Positions 1 to 63,673 of a DNA stretch of 64,000 bases are shown here, one piece after another. A model generated the notes under the pieces. It saw nothing but the letters and a program-made list of their open reading frames with translations. It made no database searches and had not been told where the DNA came from. The number at the start of each line of letters is the position of its first letter. The stretch's first letter is position 1. Both the position numbers and the translations under genes were made by a program. The stretch comes from Alviniconcha marisindica (lineage: Eukaryota; Mollusca; Gastropoda; Provannidae): positions 312,501 through 376,500 of the forward strand of contig JABMCL010003497.1 of NCBI GenBank assembly GCA_018857735.1, written 5' to 3'.

Positions 1-703
1 CATTTGTTTTCAGTGGTCAGTGTCAGTGCCATCCTTGCTACCTGGGGAAAGGTTGTAACAACCAGTGTAACGGTGTAACAGCCAGTGTAACTGCCATTTG
101 TTTTCAGTGGCCAGTGTCAGTGCCATCCTCGCTACCTGGGGAAGGTTGTAACAGCCAGTGTAACAGCCAGTGTAACGGTGTAACAGCCAGTGTAACTGCC
201 ATTTGTTTTCAATGGTCAGTGTCAGTGCCATCCTTGCTACCTGGGGAAATGTTGTAACAGCCAGTGTAACGATGTAACAGCCAGTGTAACTGTCATTTGT
301 TTTCAGTGGTCAGTGTCAGTGCCATCCTTGCTACCTGGGGAAAGGTTGTAACAGTCAATGTAACGATGTAACAGCCAGTGTAACGGTCATTAATTTTGTT
401 TTCAGTGGTCAGTGTCAGTGCCATCCTTGCTACGTGGGGAAAGGTTGTAACAGTCAGTGTAACAGCCAGTGTAACAGTGTAACAGCCAGTGTAACGGTCA
501 TTTGTTTTCAGTGGTCAGTGTCAGTGCGTCTTCGCTACTTGGGGAAAGGTTGTAACAGTCAGTGCAACGGTGTAACAGCCAGTGTAACGGTCATTAATTT
601 TGTTTTCAGTGGTCAGTGTTAGTGCCATCCTTGCTACCTGGGGAAAGGTTGTAACAACCAATGTAACGATGTAACAGCCAGTGTAATGGTCATTTGCTTT
701 CAG

Positions 704-50956
<50,253 letters not shown>

Positions 50957-52150
50957 GCAACTCGTAGACCTGCGTCAGTGGTTTGTACACGTCAGAAAAA
51001 TCCACATTCTGTGAGAACTACACGTCAGAAAAATCCACATTCTGTGAGAACTACACGACAGAAAAATCCACATTCTGTGAGATCTTCAGACCAGGTTCTC
51101 AACACACTGGAAAAAAATCAGTCTGGCTTTCGAAGAAGACTAATCAACACGTAGATCTGTGTCAGTAGTTTATCCACGACAGAAAAATCCACATTCTGTG
51201 AGAACTTCAGACCAGGCATTGAACACACCCCGGGCAAGATCAGTCTGGCTATTGATGACGACTAGGCAACAAATATTCTGTGTAAATAGTTTGTGCCACA
51301 ACAAAATCCACATTCTGTGATAATTTCAGACCAGGCACTCAACACACTCAGGACAAGATTAGTCAGGCTGGCTTTTGATGAAGACTAAGCAACCCGTAGA
51401 CCTGTGTCAATAGTTTGTACATGACAGAAAAATCCACAGACTGTGAGAACTTCAGACCAGGCATAGAACACACCCCAGATAAGATCAGTGGCTTTCGATC
51501 AAGACTAAGCAACACATATCCTGTGTCAATAGTTTGTTCACGACAAAAACAACAACAAGAAAAAAACAAAATCCACATTCTGTGAGAACTTCAGACCAGG
51601 ATCTTACGCACCAGGAGAAGATCAGCCTAGCTTTTGATGACAGGTACATAGACTGGTGTCAATAGTTTGTACAAAACACAGAAAATCCATGTATTGTTTG
51701 AACTGATGCGTATCCATTGTTATAACTTCTTCTTTTTTCCCATAATCAGGTCACATATATTTTCTTTCTCTCTCTTTTCTTTATCTTTTTCCATAGTCAA
51801 TTCAGACATGCTTTTTATGACCTAGATTTTGTGTGTACTATGCTGCATCATTTGTAACTATTCTTTTTCAAGTATGATTAGCTTTAAAGCATTGTGTCCA
51901 AATTTCTGTAATTATTATTATGATTATTATCATGCACAAAACTGATGATCACAGATACTTTTGCTTAATGTATTTTCACTCATCAGTCATCTAGGTATCC
52001 TTGCCCTTTTTTTCTTTTCTTTTTTTTACAGATTGATTATTAAGGTGGTTGTTAATGTGCTTAGAAACAGTTGTTTACAACACATACACTATAGAAGGCA
52101 TTTTTTATGTTGACAGTTCCTTAAAAATAAAAATAAAGTAGTTCTTGTTG
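50957..52150 (+). other. Probable 3' UTR with tandem AATAAA signals
   Basis: After the stop codon the first 730 bp are the terminal-exon repeat (50922-51690). The rest is T-rich with no open frame. Two adjacent AATAAA hexamers at 52126-52137 are plausible polyadenylation signals, but transcript data would be needed to choose among these and later candidates. Confidence 0.45.
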
Positions 52151-52479
52151 ATTTTTCTTTCTTTCTTTTTTTCTTTTTTCTTTTTCGTATGTTGCTTATT
52201 TGTAATTATATACATTAAAAGCTTCATGAAGATCAGACTTACAGTTACGTGATCTGTGTCTCACATTATGTATGTCAGCTGGGCTGCAGAAAGATTTTCA
52301 AAGGACTTAATTATTATGAACTCATGAATTGTAGTGACACTTATCAGCACTGTAATACAGTGCCCAAAATTTGATTTGTATGTGTGTGTGGAAATGTGAA
52401 TTTAAGTGTGTGTTGTTGTTGTTTTTGCTATTTGTTTTCTGTATTATTATTGATATCACAGCTGTAACAATAATTGCAC

Positions 52480-52946
<467 letters not shown>

Positions 52947-53574
52947 CACTTGAACAGCAAGAAGTTGGAGGTAGTGCCTTCATCACAGTTAGTTAGTTAG
53001 TTAGTGCTATGAACTCAGTCAGCCATATAGGGTTATACCAAGGTCAATGTCCATAAGAAGAAACAGAGATGGTAACCGGACAAAAAGAGAAAGATGCTTG
53101 GCATTATATTACAACAAAGTCTGTGATAGTGTGGTGATGTTGTGTTATCTTGTAGCTATGCATGTATAGTTTCCATTAAGTCATATGTTTAGAGATAGTT
53201 GGCATGACATTATAATCCAGTTATTAATTAGCTTAGTTCAAGCAACCAGTTGATAAAACTTGTTTCACACATACAGTAAGGCCCAAATTGACCGAACAAC
53301 ATGCACAAGGACATTACAAATTACCAAAATTTAATACCTGATTAATACTGGTGTAATTAATGTTTCCACATTCTGTGATCAATGTTGAGTGATGATTGAT
53401 TTTTTTTTTTTTTTTTTATATGCTGTAGACTGTCATATTTTGTAACTGCATTCCACAGAGCAGTGCATTAACTCTGAATAATGTCTGTGATATCAAACTG
53501 GCCACTCTCTTGCATTGCTTGTCAGCTTTTGTTTATGCTTACTCAGAATATACATTTGTATTTCTTAACTTCTT

Positions 53575-53579
<5 letters not shown>

Positions 53580-53615
<36 letters not shown>

Positions 53616-53627
53616 GGTGAGAGAGAG

Positions 53628-53686
<59 letters not shown>
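53580..53686. repeat. (GT)n microsatellite
   Basis: A GT tract with a gggtgggtgggtgagagaga interruption. Nothing gene-like from here to 54290. Confidence 0.95.
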
Positions 53687-54289
53687 ATGTATGTCTAAGT
53701 CTCTTGGATGCAGAAAAAGGATGTGAAAGACACTTAGGCAGTTAGAAATCAAGCAAGCAAATTAGACCACAGTATGTAAGACTGATAGAAATTCCATAAC
53801 CTGTCTTGGATAGGTAAATTAAGCAAGACGTAGCTTAAACTTCGCTATGGTTAGACTGCAGGTGGTGGAGCCTGTACAGCTCAGGCAACAACAGTTCTCA
53901 CAAGCCACACAGTGCTTCAAAACATTCCATGTTTCTGCACGTTTGTTGGAGACACTCTTCTTGTTAATATCTTTTTTCAATTTTTTTAGTTCTCATGCTA
54001 GTATGCAACCACATCCAGCTCATATTTAGCTGCAGAAACAAAGAAAAATAATCTCCTCATGAAACTGCATAGGTAGATAATGCAATAAAGGGATACATTG
54101 TACGGCATGTCACATTGACGAGAGTCACCAAGGCATCAGCAGTGAAGTCGTACTTACAGCAGCTGAATCTGGCATGCTTGCATTTCTGAATGTTGAGGTT
54201 AAAAACCTGTTGGCCAGTCAAAAGGCAGACTAAAGCCATGGGGACGAGTTGATGATGTTGGTACACCGATGAGTTGGACCCCACCACTC

Positions 54290-55060
54290 ATGTCTGTAGG
54301 CAGAGGTGTATGTCGGTGTAGAGTTCATGTGCAGAAGTGTATGTGTGGTGTGTTTGTGATGTATGTAGGCAGAGGTGTAGGCATGGTGTATATGTATGCG
54401 ATGTATGTTGGCAGACATGTACGTGGGTGTGGTGTGTTCATGTGTTGTATGTCTTGGCAGAAGTGTATGTGATGTGTTTTTGTGATGTATATAGGCAGAG
54501 TTGTGGGTGTAGTATATGTATGTGATGTATGTAGGCAGAGTTGTGGGTGTAGTGTATGTATGTGATGTATGTAGAAAGAGTTGTGGGTGTAGTGTATGTA
54601 TGTGATGTATGTAGGCACAGTTGTGGGGGTAGTGTATGTATGTGATGTATGTAGACAAAGTTGTGGGTGTAGTGTATGTATGTGATGTATGTAGAAAGAG
54701 TTGTGGGTGTAGTGTATGTATGCAATGTCTGTAGGCACAGTTGTGGGTGTAGTGTATGTATGTGATGTATGTAGGCAGAGTTGTGCGGGTAGTGTATGTA
54801 TGTGATGTATGTAGAAAGAGTTGTGGGTGTAGTGTATGTATGCAATGTCTGTAGGCACAGTTGTGGGTGTAGTGTATGTATGTGATGTATGTAGGCACAG
54901 TTGTGGGGGTAGTGGATGTATGTGATGTATGTAGGCAGAGTTGTGGGTGTAGTGTATGTATGTGATGTATGTAGGCACAGTTGTGCGGGTAGTGTATGTA
55001 TGTAAAGTATGTAGGCAGAGTTGTGGGTGTAGTGTATGTATGTAGGCAGAGGCTGTGTGT
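54290..55060 (+). repeat. 60-bp minisatellite
   Basis: About 12 units of gtagtgtatgtatgtgatgt then atgtaggcagagttgtgggt, 60 bp apart. The period keeps all minus-strand frames open (YIHHIHTLHPQL-type), so those long frames are artefacts. Confidence 0.95.
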
Positions 55061-55739
55061 ATCGATGCGCAACCATAAGCAAGAGAGGATGAACAAAAGT
55101 TTTCACCACTCATACTCTTGCACCCTCAGGACATCAGACATTATTAAGTTCAATCAAACAGAAACAACTGTTTATTCAACCACAATTAAATGAGGTAACT
55201 TTTCATTTTCTTCAACCCCCCCCCTCCCCCCTCAATCTAGGACTTTTTCATCCAATTGATAATGCAATTATACATCTACACTGTATGTGTGTATATGTAA
55301 AAATAATAATCTATTAAGCCATAATTCTCATCAATGAAACAAGCAGTTTCGGGGAGGGGGAATGGGGGAGACTAAGAGGCAGCATAATTAAATACACAAT
55401 TTCCACTCCTCTTTACCTGATAATCAATTGCATCATACATCTACACTGTATACTTGTATTTATGATGACAACAACAACAAAATTAATCTGGTGCACCACT
55501 GACAGCAAAATTAATCTGGTACATGTGCACATCCTTTTTTCTTCTTCTTTTTTTCAACAAAAATCAACAAATAAGGCTATTAATAATAACCTCAACCAAT
55601 TCCAACTCGGCAAAGGAGACCTTAATTCTGCATCTCCACTGCTTCATAGCAGGGCACTAAACATGGGTGGATACAAGACTTGTAAACATGAAAGGCTAAT
55701 CTCACCACATATGAACGCAATGCTGACAAAATGTGGAAA

Positions 55740-56400
55740 TCTATGCAAAATGGTACGGGACAGACATGAATTACAGGCCAGTCTATGCAAAATGGAAATG
55801 GACAGATGTGAATTACAGGCCAGTCTATGCAAAACGGGACTGGACAGATATGAAGGGCCAGTCTATGCAAAATGGGACTGGACAGACATGAATTACGGGC
55901 CAGTCTACACAAAATGGAAATGGACAGATGTGAAGGTCCAGTCTACGCAAAATGGAAATGGACAGATGTGAAGGTCCAGTCTACGCAAAATGGAAATGGA
56001 CAGATGTGAAGGGCCAGTCTATGCAAAATGGGATTGGACAGATGTAAAGGGCCAGTCTAAGCAAAATGGGATTGGACAGACATGAAGGGCCAGTGGGAAT
56101 AGTCGCATTCAACAAATGTGAAGGGCCAGCCAACACTAAATGGGAATGGACCCAACTGACACATGTGAAGGGCAGGTCTATGTTAATAATAAAAAAAATA
56201 TAAATGGGAATGGACCCAAATGTGAAGGGCCAGCCTACACTAAATGGGAATTGACACACCCAAAAAACAATTGAAGGGCAGGTCTATATTAAACAATAAT
56301 GAAACTTTCTAAATGGGAATGGACCCAACTGACAAATGTGAAGGGCCAGCCCACACTAAATGGAAATGAACACGTCTGAATCTATACTCAAGAACAGCAA
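55740..56400 (+). repeat. About 40-bp minisatellite, aatgg/gacagatgtgaagggcca
   Basis: Around 15 diverged units of caaaatgggactggacagat and gtgaagggccagtctatg; the 3' units are longer and more diverged. Confidence 0.9.
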
Positions 56401-56409
56401 TGGACATCA

Positions 56410-57280
56410 AGACCAACAAATGTGCAACTAAGCCAGCCTACACAAACTGGGGAAGGACAAAAAAATGGCAACAGTGAATGGCAAATATATACTCAATGGA
56501 AGTAGGTGCAATACCGATAACTTTCACAGAATGGATACTGGCTCACAGATGTACCACACAGGCAATTCTGGCATGTTATATAATAACTGACTTGAACAAA
56601 AGAAATGTATTTACAGCAATTAATGTCATCATGACATTTAATAGAACAATGACCAGTCAACCATATCATATTGTGTAAAAGTCTGATTCACTATTCATGT
56701 TGCATGCCATTTCATGTTTGAAGAGGAGGGGGACAAAATGAAGTAGAAAGGCACTCCAGAGGGACATGTTCTGACCAACTACAGACTTAACAAGAAGGAA
56801 CCATGGATAATTTTCAGTTGAGTTTCTGCACAGGTGACAACCACTGAGAAAGTGTCAAACTCTTGTGGAGAACAACCTGGTACATAGCAAACTGAAATGT
56901 AAATATCGCACACAGGCTATTCAGAAGACAAAGGAATAACCACTAAAACACACAAAACCAAAACCATCAAGCCAAACAGAGCAATTAGTAATTGCAGTGT
57001 TACTGTATGTAAACCTACACTGTAAGAGGGGGTGGGGGGGTGGGGAGGAATTTACCACAACAAAAGGGCTTCTAAAAGATGTCTGGACAGTAAGAAGAAG
57101 AAGAAGAAGAAGAAGTACTCCAAAAATCTCAAGAGAAATTTCAATCAACCGTTTCTTCTTCTTTCTTACCCTTCACTGCTTTTCCTGTGTATACAGGCAA
57201 GATTCGTCCCGACTCATGAAAATAGGCAAAACAAAATGGAAACTAAGCTGACCGTTAGCATTCTGAAAGAAAGATCAAAG
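56410..57280. other. No gene seen
   Basis: A/T-rich sequence with only short frames; a (GAA)n run near 57092-57115. Could be intergenic or the untranslated end of a neighbouring minus-strand gene. Confidence 0.5.
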
Positions 57281-57285
57281 GTTAA

Positions 57286-57528
57286 ACAAAAGGTTAAAAA
57301 GTAATGTGTATTCTAATGGGACAATACAAAACATATTTTTATGCCAAAGAAGATAACCAACTGAAAGACAAGTGATTTCATTTCTTTTTCTTCTTTTCAT
57401 TTCTTTTTCTTCTTTTTTTGTCTGTAGATTCACAATCTTTCTGTTGCCTGCAGAAGGGGTCTAATCTGAGCATTTGCACTTGCTTTGTATTGTCCCATTA
57501 AAATAAGTATAATTTTTAACCTTTTGTG
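57286..57528. mobile_element. Short foldback element
   Basis: Arms acaaaaggttaaaaa...aatgggacaatacaaa (57286-57329) and tttgtattgtcccatt...tttttaaccttttgtg (57484-57528) are inverted copies around a roughly 150-bp centre. No clear target duplication. Confidence 0.7.
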
Positions 57529-57529
57529 T

Positions 57530-60310
57530 GTTTTGGAAATATGTACACGTAATTAACACCAAAAAATCAAGCTTATGTCAAGGTCACATCACCAGCAATC
57601 TCAGTTTATTTATCACAATGCCACTGAAGTGATGAAATAAATGTGTGCACATAACTACAATTACTAAAGGCACTGTTTTATGTAACACACTGAAATGCAT
57701 TTGCAAACAACAACAATCAAAGCATAATAAACATCCACCCAAACAATCTGAGGGCAACAAGTAGTAGTAGTAGTAATTGGATTTTAATGTCCTGTCAACC
57801 ACACAGGGTCACCTCAGGACAGTCAAAACTCAGGTCATAAGCAAATACACATTTCTAAACTCTTCTCACATATTTATCAACCTCCTGTCAAGTCAATCTA
57901 CAAAACCAATCACTTCATAAACATAAAACATACATCACATGTATATACAAACATCAGACACAAATTTTCGAAGAGTTAGTGCAAGACTGATAAAGACTTA
58001 CGGTGGAGATTTGGCACGCCTGCAGGAAGACGTGATTTCCTTCAAGATGAAGCAATCATAAGTTGATCGTACAGTGGATGGACTGAATTCCACAGTAAAT
58101 AAACATGCCCCACTGACTAAGAAGAGCAAGTTCTTCGTCTGCTTACACTTAAACAGTAACAGTAATACTGAACCGATGAGCCATGTGACTATCGCCGACT
58201 CTGAAGACCATCCAACCTCAGACAGACGGCCCTGAGCGCAGGTGCAGAATTTCTCATGAGGGACAATGAAGTACTAAAAACAAAACTAAAAAAAAACACA
58301 AATGTTTTTAAAGAATCAACAAACAGGGGAATTAATTAGCGCTTGAACGTACCTCTGGTGGAGTTTATGTACCTTGTAGTTACCCGCAAAATGCTTGGTG
58401 AGGGTTACAAGAGGCAACACACAGGTCTTTGGTGTTGTTTGTGTGACATCTTCCAGGCACTAGTTAACTCCCTTGCTTGTTGGTCCCAGCCTGAGAGTTT
58501 TCAGCCTGCAGCTCTGTGCGCAGTGTGCTTCACTCACAACTTTGAAAGTACTCTGCCCTATAACCCCCAAAGTTCACACGCTTATTTACAAAATGATTGT
58601 CATTTACTGTGAGTGAGTTTGACTGCAATGGCTCCATTCAGACACTTTCATTACCAGCTCAAAGACAAACAATAAGAACAAAAGGGGGCCTGTTGAACAG
58701 ATCTCTGAATAAAACCCAGGTTGATGTCAGTGGTCAGGGTTCGATCACTTCACTTGATTTCACCACTTGTCATTTGCAACAATGTTTCGTTCAATATAAA
58801 CATTAGATTTTTAGTATCTAAATCAAAATCACTTTCCTTGTAACCAAAAACCTCATCCAACTTTTACCTCATTGTCAAACGCTTCTACTTGCTCGTCCAG
58901 ACCAAAAAAATGCATACAAACCCATAGAAAATCAGAACATTTTTTATCACAATCTTCACACACTCAATGACAAAGGAATGCTTTTGGAGTAGTGTCCCTT
59001 CAACACTTTGCCAGGTGGCAAACAAGTTTCTTGTAAACTGGATTCACCACCCATAGTTTCTACGGGTGCTGGCAACCATTCTAATGTTCCCATAGAGCAA
59101 AGGGGTGCAAGATTGAATAGGTTACAAATATAAACAGATTAAACACCTAAACAGTCAATATAATATTAAGCCTGTAAACAGTAACATTAAACACATGTAC
59201 GACAACACTGCAGTACACGTGTGCAGTAGCGTACACACAAGATATACAGAAAAAAATCAAAAATGACCTTGACAAAAGAAGCGGGAGGAAAGTGACAACC
59301 TCCCTCGTTACAATGCGTTGTTACAATGTGTTGCTTTTGTTTTGTTTGTTTCTTCTTTTTTCTTTTTTAAAGCTTTTTTGATGCCACATAGCACATTACA
59401 ATACAGATACCATGCAATACATGTGGCACAGTATACAATAGGTATAAATGTAACACAAAAGCAATATATTTGGGGGGGGGGGGGGGGTGGAAGGCGGGAG
59501 GGAGATCATGAGGGCATGGGACTGTTGCTCCTCAACCTCGTAGTAATAAAAAATCAAATAACAGACACACTCACATGTACACAAAGAGAGAGACATTTGG
59601 GGGGGGGGGAGGAGGATACAATGTGTATCAAAGCCTTATCATTCTACAAACAAATACAGCTGCAGGGGACGGTTTTAACGCACTTCCTGCAACCAGTTTA
59701 GTCTAAAATAATGTAGCCTTACCACCAGCAAACACACATACAAAACTGATACTATCCCTTTTGAACTGAAGGGTTTTGCTGTAATCACTTATAAGCCATC
59801 AATCCCAATCAACAGCCCCATAATTCACAATCACTCACAGCTCGGTTCAGCAGCCTACACATTTTCACAAACAATGTAACAGTTGTGACATGCATATATA
59901 TATATATATATATATATATACCAGTAAGAAGTCCTATTACCAGACAATGGATTCCAAATTATTATAAGTTTTAACAGAAATTCACAAATCCCCACCCCCA
60001 ACCAAAAACAAATAAAAAATAAAAAATGCCCTAGAAAATACTCATATAGTTTTGTACATTTTTCTCTTCACACAATAACCCCAGCCACTCCTCAATTGAT
60101 GGAATTCCCGGAGACTGTATAACATTGTAATTACAAGTGTGAAAATTCTCTCAAAGTGAGGACAACACAAAAATCCATCATCTAAAGGAACAACATGGTC
60201 ATCATGTGTGGACACACTGTAACAGGGGTGGGGGTGGGGATGGGGAGTGGGGGGGAGACCATGAGGGCATGGGATATGTGGCTCCACAACCTCATTGTGG
60301 ACTCAGGGAT
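57530..60310. other. No gene seen; scattered repeat fragments
   Basis: Holds a SINE-like tail at 57785-57825 (minus), a plus-strand copy of the dispersed repeat of intron 13 at 58345-58480, poly-G runs near 59472 and 59600, and a (TA)n run at 59892-59920. No open frame with convincing homology. Confidence 0.5.
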
Positions 60311-60314
60311 CACG

Positions 60315-61019
60315 TTAACCCACTTTGCCCCAGACCGCCCGTCACCACCTGCTCTTTTTCCTTACTGCGCAACCCCAGACCGCCCAGTAGCAGCTGGCTA
60401 GCAGACGCTCCATACTGGCATCCCAGCTTATGCAAATAGTAACAGGATTCTCGTACGACTTGTAGCCTCGTTTCTGCTATTGTTTACTACTTCCAGCAAT
60501 GCCCTTTGTTCAAAGTTTGGCGGAATTTGAGAGACGCTGTGAATTTCCAAAGTTGCAAGGACACAATAGATGCACGGAAATAAACAAAAGCCCTGCTGTT
60601 AGCAATGGCATCAGGGATTCATCCTTTGAGATTTGACTGCAAATTTGGCTCAGTCACTTACCGCAGGCACCCTAACAAACCCACAGAGCTTCATCTTTGG
60701 AGATTCAAACTGGAAATTTTGCTAAGTCACTTACCCTGTAGGCACCCTAAACCCGACATTCAGATGCAGACCTTTCTGATTTGGGATTTAAAAAAAATAA
60801 ATAGTGCTTTTATTTTTGAATGAAAAAAATCTAAACCTGTTGGATATACAAGAACAATGTATTTGCAAACTGGGAAAAATACAAAGTGGGCTGAAACTTT
60901 TATTTGGTGTTTATTACTGATTTTTAAGTTGTATACAGGGATCATCTGACATAGTTACTTCCCTTTGCATGTGATTTCATAGAGAAAGGGCAGCGGCTGG
61001 CCTGGGCCAAGTGGGTTAA
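60315..61019. mobile_element. TTAA-flanked inverted-repeat element, about 0.7 kb
   Basis: TTAA at 60315-60318 and 61016-61019 flank ends cccactttgccccaga and gcctgggccaagtggg, which are inverted copies. Internal repeats (cagaccgccc twice; cttcatcytttgrgattyra twice) but no transposase. Consistent with a piggyBac-type non-autonomous element. Confidence 0.72.
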
Positions 61020-61201
61020 CGCATGTCTTATGCCTATTTTACATAATTTTGAATGTTATGAATGCATTTTTTAGATGTAATGCATAATGCATCATCAAAA
61101 ACTGAAGTGCTAGTTTCCTGGCAAGCCACCAACACAAATAAATTGGCAGATGCTGGCTGCTGATACAGTGACACTGCTAGAGCCAATTCGCTCTGTGTTA
61201 C

Positions 61202-61250
<49 letters not shown>

Positions 61251-61251
61251 A

Positions 61252-61286
<35 letters not shown>

Positions 61287-61313
61287 TCTCACTCTCTCTC
61301 ACACACACACACA

Positions 61314-61347
<34 letters not shown>

Positions 61348-61375
61348 TACACACACACACACTCCCTCATACACA
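61202..61375. repeat. (CT)n/(AC)n compound microsatellite
   Basis: Alternating CT and AC blocks. Confidence 0.95.
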
Positions 61376-61379
61376 CAAA

Positions 61380-63090
61380 ATAAGCATGTGTGACTTTACA
61401 GAAGGCCTACTGGCAAAAATAATGCCATTACTGTTTGCTTGAAATGGAGTTCGGTGCCATGCAAAAGGGGATTCAGTTGACAGAATGTACACAAGATCAG
61501 TGAACGGGTGAGATCTAGACCCAGACACAACCACTGACGGCAGATGCACACCACAAATGGAATGGAAGGACCTTGCACAAGGGAGAGCATCACGGTCATT
61601 CAGAGGCCACGTGGAACATGTTTGAGCTGGACAGATCGCCGTTCCGCACATTTTACATGGACATGAAAATGAGCGACCCTTGCGTGTTTTTTTCATACAT
61701 TTGTGTTTGAGGAATACAGTTCAGGAAAGAAAGAAAAAAAAGCGTTATCAATGCTACTGACTATCAATGCTTCAAACCCCACCCTCTGCACAAAAATGAC
61801 CACTCACAAAACAGTCTTTGAACCTCCGACAAAGACAACTCGCCTCAAGAATCCTGTCACAGCATCCCAAGCCAGGTCACTCCCAACAGCATCTACCTTA
61901 CTGCAGCAGCATCTGCTCCACATCGATTACTTCAGCGGGCAAGAGTGTTGACACCAGCGACAGCAGGGGAGGAGAAGAGGAAAGATATGCGTGGAGCAAA
62001 GCAGGCCAGCTATATAATGCTGGCTCGTTAGATGAGCAAAGCGGGTGGGGTTGAGCTGCCGGACTCCTGCGATCCAGACGGCCAGCGTGTTCGATCCTGT
62101 GACAAAGCAACAACCCACACACAGCTGTAAGCAAGCAAAGCATAAATGTGTAGCTCCAAGCACGTAAATATGTTATGTATGTCTGCATTGTGTGTGCATG
62201 TGTGTGTCAAATTCTACACCCCCAGCTAACCCACCCAACCCCACCTTCTCGCACTACAATGTAGGCATATATGGTGACAGAAAATATACTGGAGCCCCCA
62301 GGACCAGCTCAAAACACAAGCATAAACATAGGCATAGACACCAAAAATACTTCTTTATTTTTTTTAAATGAAGCATATGCACACATAAAACAATGTGTCT
62401 GGAAACATGAGACCTACTTTGTCTTAAGAGAGGTAAACACTCAAAACTACAAGGAAATAGTACAGCAACAAAATAATCTAAAGGCACTTTGTCTTAAGTT
62501 ACTCTTTAGGTACAACAGCATCTTTAGGGGACTGCTATGATGAGCATTCCACTGTACAGACTAAGGAGGGGAGAGAGAAAAAAATCAGTTCTGAAAATGC
62601 TTGCAGTGACACTGACAGCTAGGTGGCATGTGTGTGTCTGTGTACTGGTGCATTGTAAAGCATACTGAACAGCATCAATAACTGACCAGGCACAGAAAGC
62701 TGTGTCCAGTTTTCGGCAACCAAATGAGTAACAAATTCTTCATTTCTCGACAAACTTCCATCATTCTTTGACTGATTTCGTTAACGGAGCATGAACTCAA
62801 AACATTATCCTTGGTGGAAAAGGGACATCCATACAATTACACCCAAAAGCTAAAGTTCATGCAACCAGTCTCAGAGGTACATCACAGTTGGTATCGAGTG
62901 TGGCTGCCAATCATCAACACAAGCCTGGCATCTTCATCCCTTAGACTCTTAGAGCCACAAGATGAGCAAGGAACAACCAAGTTATATTTGTTCTGCCACT
63001 CTTAAACAGTCACCACCTCTGGCTCCAACAATGGCCGTCCTCACAAATCAGACATTATCCTAGCAAAGCTTTGGCCAGCCCCAACTGAAA
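61380..63090. other. No gene seen
   Basis: Only short frames; the longest (minus, 61367-61696, 109 codons) has no recognisable domain. A tRNA-like stretch at 62047-62103 (gttgagctgccggact, then gtgttcgatcctg) may be a SINE head, without a credible cloverleaf by eye. Confidence 0.45.
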
Positions 63091-63099
63091 TCCTGCCGA

Positions 63100-63390
63100 G
63101 TACGGCAATTAATTCACTGGACATGGCAGTAGCACCCACTGAACATGCAATGGATGAAATGAAGCACAGAATTTGGCACCGTCCCACAGCACATGCGCTG
63201 TTGTTCGAGCTACAGCAAATGTTAGTCCAAGAGTGGGAGAACATTCGTCAGGCTTGCTTCCTTTGCTCGTCGTGCATGCTGAGGAAGGCGTGAGACTTGT
63301 GTTTATGTCGATGGCAGCCATAATCCATACTGACTGTGAACGTTTGGTGTGTGATCGGACAGATCAACCCAGCATAACACTGGAGAATGA
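63100..63390 (+). pseudogene. Decayed Tc1/mariner-type transposase C-terminus
   Basis: The plus frame around 63118-63290 reads LDMAVAPTEHAMDEMKHRIW then LQQMLVQEWENIRQACF, the pattern of the Tc1-family D-x-x-PIEH-x-WDE-x(n) and QEEW-x-IPQ end. The frame then breaks and continues in another frame (SMAAIIHTDC). The catalytic domain is not intact and no terminal repeats were found. Family assignment is from memory of the motif. Confidence 0.55.
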
Positions 63391-63673
63391 CAACACAGCC
63401 CAAACACTGCACTTACTTTAATTATTGGACCTGGTCTACTATTTAGGCTGTTCAGTGAATATTATCATATGAGTGAACTGCTATGTGCATGAAAGCTCCA
63501 TACCTAGATCCTTGCCCCTCCCCCTTCATTTTTGTTTGTTTTTTATTGGTGGGTGATGGGGTGGGGGTGGGGGGGGGGGGTTAACTGTGCCATTATCACT
63601 GCCAAGAACAAGGTAGGTGACAAGAACATCTTTATAAATGCACTGGTTCAGCAGCAGCAGCAGTGGCAGTAGC

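Noticed and set aside
54230..55113. Three overlapping minus-strand frames rich in Tyr/His/Thr
   Set aside because: A 60-bp tandem repeat keeps all three frames open; no sign of coding.
61367..61696. 109-codon minus-strand frame with several Cys
   Set aside because: No recognisable domain, no splice partners and no repeated family; too short to support as a gene.
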